Assembly: GCA_023436685.1 (NCBI GenBank) | Contig: JAEZIL010000353.1 | Span: 1 to 11,086 of the forward strand | Source: Bacteroidota bacterium | GTDB taxonomy: Bacteria > Bacteroidota > Bacteroidia > Chitinophagales > Chitinophagaceae | Direction of reading: 5' to 3' | DNA length: 11,086 nt | Program-made: the position numbers and the translations under genes | Notes under the pieces: generated by a model | Told to the model about the DNA's origin: nothing | What the model saw: the letters and a program-made list of their open reading frames with translations, nothing else | Database searches by the model: none | Shown: positions 1 to 7,032 of the stretch, one piece after another | Position numbering within the stretch: the stretch's first letter is position 1 | Layout of the letters: each line of letters starts with the position of its first letter

Positions 1-787
1 CCATTCTTCATTTCATCATATTTACTTTCCCAAAGGGGTATGGTGGGATAAATTGAATAATAAGTTATCAACCAAAATTGTAGCTATTTCTGCCCTTGTA
101 AAAAAGATATTAGTAGAGTGGGAAGGCGTACCAGAAGAGAAGGTAGTACTAATACCTCATGGCTTTAAAATGGAGGCTTTTGAGCAGCCCGACGAAAATA
201 AAGTAATTGCTCTAAAACAGAAATATAATCCTACAGGTAAACGGCCCGTAATAGGGGTTATATCTCGTTTTATAGAGTTAAAAGGCGCGCAGTATATTAT
301 TCCGGCATTTAAAAATCTGCTAGAGAGTTATCCCGATGCATTGATGTTACTATTTAATGCACATGGAAATTATGAAGCAGAAATAAACAGACTATTAGCA
401 GATTTACCTGGAGGTAGTTACAAAGTAGTAACATTTGAGCCCGATATTGCATCACTTTACGGCGTGTTTGATTTATTCGTACATGTACCTATTGGTGATC
501 ATTACGAGGCCTTTGGCCAGATATATGTGGAAGCTTTGGCCGCAGGTGTCCCATCCATATTTACACTTTCCGGCATAGCCCCCGATTTTATTGAACATAA
601 GAAAAATGCCTGGGTAGTACCATATAAAGACACTACTGCTATTTATGAGGCAATGACTACTTTGCTTGCTGATAAAGATTTGGTAGATTCAATAACAACT
701 AACGGGAGGTTGAATGTCCACGAGACATTTGGCTTGAAGCGTATGATAAAAAAACTGGAAGAGTTATATGTCCAATCCGTTTATTAG
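1..787 (+). CDS. Glycosyltransferase family 4, 5'-truncated by the window edge
   Basis: C-terminal part of a GT-B fold transferase that would move a sugar from a nucleotide-sugar donor during glycan assembly at the inner membrane. The frame is open from position 2 with no stop. Residues before the first possible start (TTG at 53) read HSSFHHIYFPKGVWWDKLN, which looks like normal GT4 sequence, so the true start lies left of the window and the TTG is internal. Visible GT4 landmarks are the interdomain segment VVLIPHGF, the start of the donor-binding domain (VIGVISRFIELKG), and the EX7E signature EAFGQIYVE followed by ALAAGVPSI, the usual donor-phosphate and ribose contact region. It ends in TAG, and its last 20 bases overlap the next gene, implying coupled translation. 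The family is clear; donor and acceptor cannot be read from sequence. Confidence 0.9.
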   Translation, partial: HSSFHHIYFPKGVWWDKLNNKLSTKIVAISALVKKILVEWEGVPEEKVVLIPHGFKMEAFEQPDENKVIALKQKYNPTGKRPVIGVISRFIELKGAQYIIPAFKNLLESYPDALMLLFNAHGNYEAEINRLLADLPGGSYKVVTFEPDIASLYGVFDLFVHVPIGDHYEAFGQIYVEALAAGVPSIFTLSGIAPDFIEHKKNAWVVPYKDTTAIYEAMTTLLADKDLVDSITTNGRLNVHETFGLKRMIKKLEELYVQSVY

Positions 788-1664
788 CGTCATAGTGCCT
801 ACATACAACCGTGCTACGCTTATTGCTGAGACGTTAAGGTCTATGCAGAACCAGCAGTACGACAACTATGAAATAATTGTAGTGGACGATGGTAGTACAG
901 ATAACACCGAAGATGTGGTAAAAAGTGTAGCAGATATTCGTACACAATATGTACGCAAGCAAAATGGAGAACGTGCAGCCGCACGCAACTTTGGTGCAGC
1001 TTTGGCAAAAGGTGCCTATGTCAACTTTTTCGATAGCGATGATATTGCACTGCCCAACCATTTGTCTAAGGCTGCAGAGCTAATATCGAAATACAAAATG
1101 CCGGAGTGGTTCCATCTGGGTTTTGCATGGGCCAATAGCAATAAAGAGATTTTTAAACGAGTAGATAATTATAGCGGCGATACACTGAACAATATTATAC
1201 ATAAGGGTAACCCATTTGGCTGTAACGACGTATTTGTAAGAAAGGATATTTTCCTGATGCACAAATTCAATGAAGACCGAAAGCTTACGGCTTCAGAAGA
1301 TTACGAGCTATGGTTACGTTTAGCGGCAAGGTATCCACTTTATTATAGTAATGAGATTACCTCGCTGCTTATAGATCATGCCCAGCGTAGTGTTCGTAAT
1401 GTAAAGGTCGATGTTCTTATAACAAGAATGCGGTCCCTAGTGCATTATATTAATGAAGACGAGGTAGCAAGAAAATATTATGGCAAAAAATTGAAGAGTA
1501 TTGAGATGGATTGTGATTCATATATTTCATTGCATTTATCTGAAGTGCCCAAATATAAGCTGGTAAGCGCCAAGTACTTACTTAATGCAATTGGAGATTC
1601 AACCACTATATTTGGTAACCGGAGGTTTTTGGCAATAATCAGGAATTTATTATTCAGGTGGTAA
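768..1664 (+). CDS. Glycosyltransferase family 2 (GT-A fold)
   Basis: An inverting GT-A transferase of 298 residues, predicted to add one sugar to a lipid-linked repeat unit on the cytoplasmic side. The N-terminus begins ISVIVPTYNR at residues 6-15, then VVDDGSTD with D40/D41 (nucleotide binding), GERAAARNFGAALAKG at 67-82, and FFDSDD at 87-92, whose DxD (D89-x-D91) coordinates the metal and sugar nucleotide. SEDYELWLRL at 176-185 is the ED motif region carrying the likely catalytic base. No membrane segment is obvious, so it is probably peripheral. The ATG lies inside the end of the preceding GT4 gene (20-base overlap) and leaves five residues before the first strand, so the start is convincing. 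The next gene begins 12 bases after its TAA. Substrate unknown. Confidence 0.93.
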   Translation: MSNPFISVIVPTYNRATLIAETLRSMQNQQYDNYEIIVVDDGSTDNTEDVVKSVADIRTQYVRKQNGERAAARNFGAALAKGAYVNFFDSDDIALPNHLSKAAELISKYKMPEWFHLGFAWANSNKEIFKRVDNYSGDTLNNIIHKGNPFGCNDVFVRKDIFLMHKFNEDRKLTASEDYELWLRLAARYPLYYSNEITSLLIDHAQRSVRNVKVDVLITRMRSLVHYINEDEVARKYYGKKLKSIEMDCDSYISLHLSEVPKYKLVSAKYLLNAIGDSTTIFGNRRFLAIIRNLLFRW

Positions 1665-1676
1665 CAGCAGAAATTT

Positions 1677-3536
1677 ATGTGTGGTATAGCAGGCGCTTTT
1701 TCAAAAAATAATTTACAATACAATGCATTAGTTCATGCTACTGATGTGTTGGCTCACCGCGGGCCAAACAGCAAAGGTTATTATAGCGACGATGCAGGGA
1801 ATGTATTTTTGGGACATAGAAGATTAAGTATCCTTGACCTTACCGATGCTGCTATACAACCTATGCATTCGGTGGATGACAGGTTTGTAATGGTTTATAA
1901 CGGTGAGCTGTATAATTACCTTCAGCTTAAGAGCAGGCTTCCGGGACATAACTGGAAAACACATGGCGATACTGAGGTGATTGTTGAATTGTTTGCCGCT
2001 TTTGGTCCAGAGTGCTTTTCCTGGTTCAATGGTATGTTTGCTATTGCCATATACGATAAGCAAGAACAGAAGCTATATATAGCCCGCGATCAGGTTGGCA
2101 TAAAACCTATATACTATTATTGGGATAATGAGACGCTCGTATTCGGCTCGGAATTGAAAGTGATAAAAGATTATTGCCGCGAGGCGGGTGTGATGCTTCT
2201 AACCAATAAAGAAACAATAGCATACTTCCTGCACCTGGGTTTTATACCGGAACCGTTGAGTATTTATAACAATGTATATAAATTCCCATCGGCACAGTAT
2301 GCCGAACTAAGTGCCGGTTCCGGAGCATTAAAATTTACAACTTACTGGCAGGCAAAAGATCATTTTCTCACCAATACAATAACTAACGAAGTAGAAGCTA
2401 CTAAAAAATATAAGGACATTGTTTACGATGCTATACAAGGGCAAATGATAAGCGATGTACCCCTGGGCACCTTCCTTAGTGGTGGTATTGATTCAAGTTT
2501 AGTAACTGCTGTAGCTTCAAAATTATCAGCACATAAAGTAAGAACATTCAGTATAGGTTTTAACGAGCCTGCTTTTGATGAGTCTGGATATGCAGCCGAT
2601 GTTGCTAAACATTTAGGTACTGAACACCATACATTTAAGGTGTCTGTAAATGATATATTAGAATTAGTACCAACCCTGCTAGATGCTTATGATGAGCCAT
2701 TTGGTGATTCTTCTGCGTTTCCTACCATGCTTGTATCAGAATTAGCCCGTCAACAAGTTACAGTTACATTATCAGGCGATGGTGGGGATGAAATGTTCCA
2801 GGGATACGGCATGTACACATGGGCCAACCGTTTAGATAAACCATTTGTAAAAGCTTTTCATAAACCGCTATACTACCTCACTCAATTGGGCAATGCACGT
2901 ATTAAACGCGGAGGGAAAATATTTAACTATCCAGCTCAATCGCGTGTACATTCCCATATCTTTTCGCAAGAGCAGTATTTCTTTAGCGAGCAGGAACTGA
3001 ATAAGCTGTTAATTAAGCCATCATTCGATTTTAATAGTATTAATGATATAGTCAATCCCGAAGGTTCTTTAGCTGCAGAACGACAAGCATTTTGGGATTT
3101 TGAACATTACCTGAAAGATGACCTGCTGGTAAAAGTTGATCGCGCCAGCATGCAATACTCGTTAGAAACCCGTGTGCCGCTTTTAGATATAAACCTGATA
3201 GAGTTTGCTCTGAACCTGGACTACAACCTAAAAGTAAAAGAAGGGTACGGCACTAAATACCTGATGAAAAAAGTATAGTACGAACTGGTTCCTCGGCAGC
3301 TGTTCGAAAGGCCCAAAAAGGGATTTTCAATTCCGTTAAAAGATTGGCTATTGGGACCGTTAAGTTATATGATAACGGATTACCTTAATGAACAAGTTAT
3401 TACAGAGTTTGGTGTAGTTGATAATAGTGAAGTGCAAAATTTAGTTAAGCGCTTTAAAACAGGTGAGGGTTTTCTGTATAACCGTATCTGGGTACTGACG
3501 ATACTGCATTGGTGGCTAAAGAAAAATAAAATATAA
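1677..3536 (+). pseudogene. asnB: AsnB-like glutamine-dependent amidotransferase interrupted by an in-frame amber codon
   Basis: Class II glutamine amidotransferase fused to an asparagine-synthetase domain. Met-Cys-Gly at the start supplies the Cys2 nucleophile and fixes the ATG. Glutaminase-domain landmarks are HRGP (27-30), GHRRLSILD (46-54), YNGELYN (74-80) and GDTEV (97-101). The synthetase domain has the ATP-pyrophosphatase loop SGGIDSS (268-274), SGDGGDE (366-372) and LLVKVDRASM (483-492). Codon 534 is TAG (3276-3278), so the product as read is 533 residues. The same frame then continues for 85 sense codons to a TAA at 3534-3536, encoding ERPKKGFSIPLKDWL and a tryptophan-rich tail like that of the intact paralogue at 8433. 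The unbroken length would be 619 residues, normal for this family. A single base change would explain it. It may be a recent null allele, a sequencing error, or a readthrough gene. In polysaccharide loci such proteins can amidate uronic acids instead of making asparagine. Confidence 0.88.
3276..3278 (+). other. In-frame TAG within the AsnB-like gene
   Basis: The codon context is gta-TAG-tac, between MKKV and YELVPRQL. Family members commonly carry a hydrophobic residue here, and the intact paralogue in this window aligns a Phe. TTG (Leu) or TGG to TAG would be one substitution. Both flanks stay in the same frame, so this is a nonsense codon and not a frameshift. The termination removes the RPKKGF motif and the C-terminal helices. 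Confidence 0.9.
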
Positions 3537-3545
3537 ATTTGGTTT

Positions 3546-4328
3546 ATGGACAGCAAGTTGGCCGTATTCGTTATCAGTTTGAAAAGGTCGCCGGAACGTA
3601 GGGAACATGTTAAAAAGCATCTTGATAGCATTGGCCTGGAATTTGAATTTTTTGATGCTGTATACGGGAAGGAGCTTTCGGAACAAGAAATGAATGAATT
3701 GTGTGACAGAGAGGCAATCAAAAACTCCCCCAACTGGCTTACACCAAGTGCTATAGGGTGTTCATTGTCTCATTATTATGTATATAAGGAGATCATTAAG
3801 CGCAATTTACTTTACGCATTGGTGTTGGAAGATGATATTGTATTCAATAAAGATTTCGTTTCCTGTCTGGATAGTACAGCTAAGCAAATGAAGGAGATTG
3901 AGATCATGCTGCTATATTACCAAAGCTGGGATCCTTTAAAGTTAAAAACAGATAGTAAAAAGCAGTTGTGTAAGAGCTATGTTACTTATAAACCTGCTGA
4001 TATGTACCAACCGATATGTGCGGCTGCATACCTGATAACTAATGCAGCCTGTCGCACATTATCTAATGTAATATTGCCCGTGCGTCTGTGTGCAGACACT
4101 TGGGGTAAGTTTGCAGAACTTAATGGGTTTGAACATTTTTCCTGTGTATATCCACGCGCCGTAGATACTACCGATGCTAAATCCACAATAGATTATATTG
4201 GTAACTCCCGCCTGGCAGGTATTATGCGCTGGGTAGATAAATATAAGGTATTTCCTCTGTATCAAATGTTGAAATTGAAACGCAATAGAAACAGGCATAA
4301 GATGATGAAAGTTCAATTTGTTTCTTAA
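3546..4328 (+). CDS. Glycosyltransferase family 25 (LPS-type)
   Basis: A 260-residue protein matching family GT25, known from LPS beta-galactosyltransferases such as Lex2B/LgtB-type enzymes. Landmarks in order: VFVISLKRSPERR at 7-19 (the family's N-terminal signature), FFDAVYGKEL at 35-44, GCSLSHYYVY at 71-80, ALVLEDDIVF at 91-100 with the EDD metal-binding triad, AAAYLIT near 159-165, and the downstream ADTWG segment at 183-187. Length is typical for the family. The C-terminus is strongly basic (KLKRNRNRHK), which suggests peripheral membrane attachment. It starts 9 bases after the end of the interrupted AsnB gene and its TAA shares one base with the next ATG (TAATG), indicating coupled translation. 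Because the amber codon leaves about 267 untranslated bases upstream, its expression may be reduced by polarity. The transferred sugar is not determinable. Confidence 0.9.
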   Translation: MDSKLAVFVISLKRSPERREHVKKHLDSIGLEFEFFDAVYGKELSEQEMNELCDREAIKNSPNWLTPSAIGCSLSHYYVYKEIIKRNLLYALVLEDDIVFNKDFVSCLDSTAKQMKEIEIMLLYYQSWDPLKLKTDSKKQLCKSYVTYKPADMYQPICAAAYLITNAACRTLSNVILPVRLCADTWGKFAELNGFEHFSCVYPRAVDTTDAKSTIDYIGNSRLAGIMRWVDKYKVFPLYQMLKLKRNRNRHKMMKVQFVS

Positions 4329-5572
4329 TGGTAGCAACTGTAAAAGATAATGTGCTGTTTATCTCGTACGATGGCATGACCGACCAGTTAGGCCAATCGC
4401 AAATATTGCCTTACTTATTCGGTATATCAGCAAGCGGCAAGTACAATGTCACACTGCTTAGCTTCGAAAAGAAAACACGCCTGGAGCAGTATGGTGCACA
4501 TATAAAGAAGATATGCGATCAAAATAATATCGACTGGCAGCCACAAATCTTTCATACAAAGCCACCTATACTAGCTAAGTATTACGACCTCTACAACATG
4601 AAGCAGAAGGTATTCAGGTTGTATCGCAAAAAGAAATTTAAGCTTATCCATTGCCGTAGTTATTTAGCAATAGAAATTGGTCTTGCACTAAAAGAAAAAT
4701 ATGGTTGTAAGGTTTTGTTCGATATGCGGGGGTTTTGGGTAGATGAACGTGTAGATGGAGGTTTGTGGGATATAAGTAAACCCCTGTATAAATTGGCGTA
4801 TAAAGCTTACAAAAGAAAGGAAAATCACTTTATTACCCATTCCGATCATATTATCAGCCTTACACAAGCCGGTAAGGCTGAAATGAGGAAATGGGAAGGC
4901 TATAAGCTCAATATACCCATTACAGTAGTTCCTTGTGCAGCCGATTTTGATGTGTTTTCGTTGGTGAAGGAAGGTGAAAGGGCACAGGCAAGAGGAAAAT
5001 TAAACTACGGTAAAGATGACCTTGTTATAAGTTATTTAGGCTCTTTAGGCACTTGGTACTTGCTTAATGAAATGCTTGACTTCTTTAAGGCGGTAAAGCA
5101 GCAATATGTCAATGCAAAATTTCTTTTCCTGACAGCGGAACCGGCTGAAATGATATATAGTAAAGCAAGGGAGAAAGGAATTAATGCCGAAGATATAAAA
5201 GTCATGTTTGCAAATCGGAATGAAGTAGCACTCCTTACAAAGTCGTCAGATATGAGCCTATGCTTTATAAAGCAAGCCTATTCAAAATTGGCTAGTTCGC
5301 CTACCAAGTTGGGTGAATTATTAGCAATGGGTATACCGGTAATATGCAATGGCAAAATAGGAGATGTTGAGAAGATAATAGAAATGACAGGTGGAGGGAT
5401 CGTTATGCCAGAATGTAATGAACTCTATTACGAGGAAGCCGTAAAACAATTTCCCCAAATGCTGGCACACTCACCGGCAGATATACGTAGCAAAGCTTTG
5501 GAATACTACGATCTGGGGAAAGCTGTGCAAACGTATCTTAACGTGTATGATGAATTATTAAGCAATGGCTAA
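4328..5572 (+). CDS. Glycosyltransferase family 4
   Basis: A 414-residue GT-B fold transferase. The N-terminal acceptor domain has FISYDGMTDQLGQSQILPYL at 11-30, a phrase typical of one GT4 subgroup of polysaccharide clusters, then FKLIHCRSYLA at 104-114 and FDMRGFWVDERVDGGLWD at 131-148. The domain linker is ITVVPCAADFDVF at 198-210. The C-terminal donor domain starts at LVISYLGSLGTWY (232-244) and has SSPTKLGELLAMGIPVI at 323-339, where the usual EX7E acidic pair is weak: a single Glu in KLGELLAMG is evident. No transmembrane segment is seen. The ATG overlaps the previous stop by one base, and the stop overlaps the next gene by 8 bases. Family membership is firm; donor, linkage and position in the repeat unit are unknown. 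Confidence 0.9.
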   Translation: MVATVKDNVLFISYDGMTDQLGQSQILPYLFGISASGKYNVTLLSFEKKTRLEQYGAHIKKICDQNNIDWQPQIFHTKPPILAKYYDLYNMKQKVFRLYRKKKFKLIHCRSYLAIEIGLALKEKYGCKVLFDMRGFWVDERVDGGLWDISKPLYKLAYKAYKRKENHFITHSDHIISLTQAGKAEMRKWEGYKLNIPITVVPCAADFDVFSLVKEGERAQARGKLNYGKDDLVISYLGSLGTWYLLNEMLDFFKAVKQQYVNAKFLFLTAEPAEMIYSKAREKGINAEDIKVMFANRNEVALLTKSSDMSLCFIKQAYSKLASSPTKLGELLAMGIPVICNGKIGDVEKIIEMTGGGIVMPECNELYYEEAVKQFPQMLAHSPADIRSKALEYYDLGKAVQTYLNVYDELLSNG

Positions 5573-6260
5573 CGAAGCAAAAAATATAGCGCTATTTGAT
5601 GTTTGTGATACCCTGTATTACTCCAATACAACATTCGACTTTATTTATTATTACCTGAAAACCTATAAGCCTGGGAGCCTGGTCAAATTCAAACGCTTGC
5701 TCAATCGCAATTCATTAGGTTTCTGGTTCAATATCGCCATTGCTAAATTTATAGGTATTGATGTGATCCGAAACAGTGCCATAAAAATGCTGAAAGGAGA
5801 GCGTAAGGAAGATCTGTATAAAGCAGGTAAAGAATTTGCCAAGATGCTAACTTCCCATAAAAAAATTGAGGAAACCCACAGGCTTATGGAGAGTTACCAA
5901 GGTAATGGTTATCGTATTATATTAGTTTCTGCCAGCATCGATCCTGTAGTGCATAGCATAGCTGAAGAACTTGATTCAAGCTATTTCAGTACGCTACTCG
6001 ATTACGATAATAATGGCATTTGTACAGGCACCATATTGCGCGACCTTACCGGGAAGAAATATGAAACGATTCGCGAACAAATGGGAAGAGAGGGTGTGCA
6101 GCAAATTGCAGCAGTATCGGATAATAGTACCGACAGGCCATTGCTAGCGATAGCACAGCAAAAACATATAGTTGTTTATCGCGAAGCCGATAAAGATATT
6201 TGGAACGGTATGGACGGAAGTTTCATCTTATTAAAAAAGCGGCCCTATTTATATGAATGA
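5565..6260 (+). CDS. HAD-superfamily protein (HAD-IB-like) with Cys at the general-acid position
   Basis: A 231-residue HAD fold protein, soluble and probably cytoplasmic. Motif I is IALFDVCDTL: D12 is the nucleophile and T16 is at +4, but the +2 position, normally the Asp general acid/base of HAD phosphatases, is C14 (codon 5604-5606). Motif II is LVSAS at 120-124, the motif III Lys is K164 or K165 in LTGKKYETI, and motif IV is SDNSTDRPLL at 185-194 with D186 and D190, close to the SDS..D.PLL form of class IB. Residues 25-110 form the helical cap. It is coupled by 8-base overlaps to the GT4 gene before it and to the UbiA-like gene after it. HAD and UbiA-type proteins occur together or fused in polyprenyl-phosphoribose-type pathways, so a lipid-linked sugar phosphate is a plausible ligand, by inference. 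The Cys leaves phosphatase activity uncertain. Confidence 0.85.
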   Translation: MANEAKNIALFDVCDTLYYSNTTFDFIYYYLKTYKPGSLVKFKRLLNRNSLGFWFNIAIAKFIGIDVIRNSAIKMLKGERKEDLYKAGKEFAKMLTSHKKIEETHRLMESYQGNGYRIILVSASIDPVVHSIAEELDSSYFSTLLDYDNNGICTGTILRDLTGKKYETIREQMGREGVQQIAAVSDNSTDRPLLAIAQQKHIVVYREADKDIWNGMDGSFILLKKRPYLYE

Positions 6261-7032
6261 ATTGTTTCGATATCTTTTTCCATTTACATACTTCTGGCGT
6301 AGCCGCCTTACAGGTAAAAAGGATTTCCTGTTTCATTTTTGGTATGAGTGGTTGATATGTGTACTATTGCTTGCTTACAATGCTGAATGGAATATATTGC
6401 TGGCAATAAAGCAATTTTTGCTGGGTTACTTTGCGTTTATAAGTATATACGAATTAGGTTATTTGGCAAACGATATATATGCTGTACGAAACGAAGAAAA
6501 GCCCAGGTTGCGTATTAAAAATTTCAATCCGCCTAACAGCACTATATTTATCTGGGTTGTATTTCGCTTGCTTTTATTTATTGGTATTGCCTATTATCTG
6601 CAAGTATTAAGCAACAATATATGGTGGTTCTTCTATTTAGGCCTTGTAGTAGTGTACTACTTGCATAACGTACTTACCAATAAGCAGCTGAAGCTGGCAA
6701 CTTTTTTTCAATTAGCTTTCTTCCGCTTTTTTGCGCCTATATTTATTTTTATGAAGCCCGAATTGTGGCAGCTGGTATTATTGCCGGTATTGATCGATTA
6801 TGTATTATACCGTAGTCTTACTTATATGGATAGTAAGGGATTGCTTAACATGCCCGACAGGCCATTGATAAAATTTAAGATAAACTATTATGTGCTATTT
6901 TCTTTTATAATATTATTTTTTGCTGCTTACCAGCAAAATTACTTTCCTGTCTTAATTCATGCATACTATCTTATTTTTTGGCTAGGCCTTACTGCAATTA
7001 CAAAAAACAGGGATGCCATTCAAAACGACTAG
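6253..7032 (+). CDS. Multi-pass membrane protein, UbiA prenyltransferase-like
   Basis: A 259-residue integral membrane protein with about seven or eight hydrophobic spans (roughly 31-41, 47-66, 98-117, 122-138, 150-166, 170-186, 211-226, 232-249). The UbiA assignment rests on three things: LANDIYAVRNEEKPRLR (71-87) resembles the first UbiA motif NDxxDxxxD with the usual basic tail; YYLHNVLTNKQLKLATFFQLAFFR (135-158) resembles the YSxxLKxxxxxD...LR loop and helix; and a HAD gene lies immediately upstream with an 8-base overlap. Two expected acidic residues differ (A77 in place of Asp, E81 in place of Asp), and the second motif lacks its Asp, having T150. It could transfer a phosphorylated pentose or similar group to polyprenyl phosphate, as DPPR synthase does, or may be an inactive or altered relative. 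It ends in TAG, directly abutting the convergent gene's stop. Confidence 0.6.
   Translation: MNELFRYLFPFTYFWRSRLTGKKDFLFHFWYEWLICVLLLAYNAEWNILLAIKQFLLGYFAFISIYELGYLANDIYAVRNEEKPRLRIKNFNPPNSTIFIWVVFRLLLFIGIAYYLQVLSNNIWWFFYLGLVVVYYLHNVLTNKQLKLATFFQLAFFRFFAPIFIFMKPELWQLVLLPVLIDYVLYRSLTYMDSKGLLNMPDRPLIKFKINYYVLFSFIILFFAAYQQNYFPVLIHAYYLIFWLGLTAITKNRDAIQND

Larger units (their letters stand above)
1..7032 (+). other. Probable operon of seven polysaccharide genes
   Basis: Seven same-strand genes follow one another with overlaps of 20, 1, 8 and 8 bases and gaps of 12 and 9 bases, leaving no space for internal promoters or terminators. Start codons embedded in upstream genes suggest translational coupling. 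The run ends exactly where the convergent minus-strand gene ends. Its promoter lies outside the window to the left. Confidence 0.75.

Noticed and set aside
53..787. The left-edge GT4 starting at TTG 53
   Set aside because: The frame stays open to position 2 and the residues encoded before the TTG look like conserved GT4 sequence, so the gene starts outside the window.
834..1262. Minus-strand open frames over the GT2 gene, and similar ones at 1824-2063, 3380-3733, 3986-4337, 8453-8659, 9511-9714 and 9998-10228
   Set aside because: All overlap strong family-matched genes on the other strand and have low-complexity or Cys-rich content typical of antisense frames.
1677..3536. Reassignment of TAG to a sense codon in this genome
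   Set aside because: TAG ends the first GT4 gene (785-787) and the UbiA-like gene (7030-7032) at sensible places, and extension past them gives non-homologous peptide or runs into the next gene. Global reassignment is therefore unlikely.
3351..3536. A separate small protein starting at TTG 3351
   Set aside because: Its sequence is the natural C-terminus of the AsnB protein in the same frame, matching the tail of the intact paralogue, with no start signal of its own.
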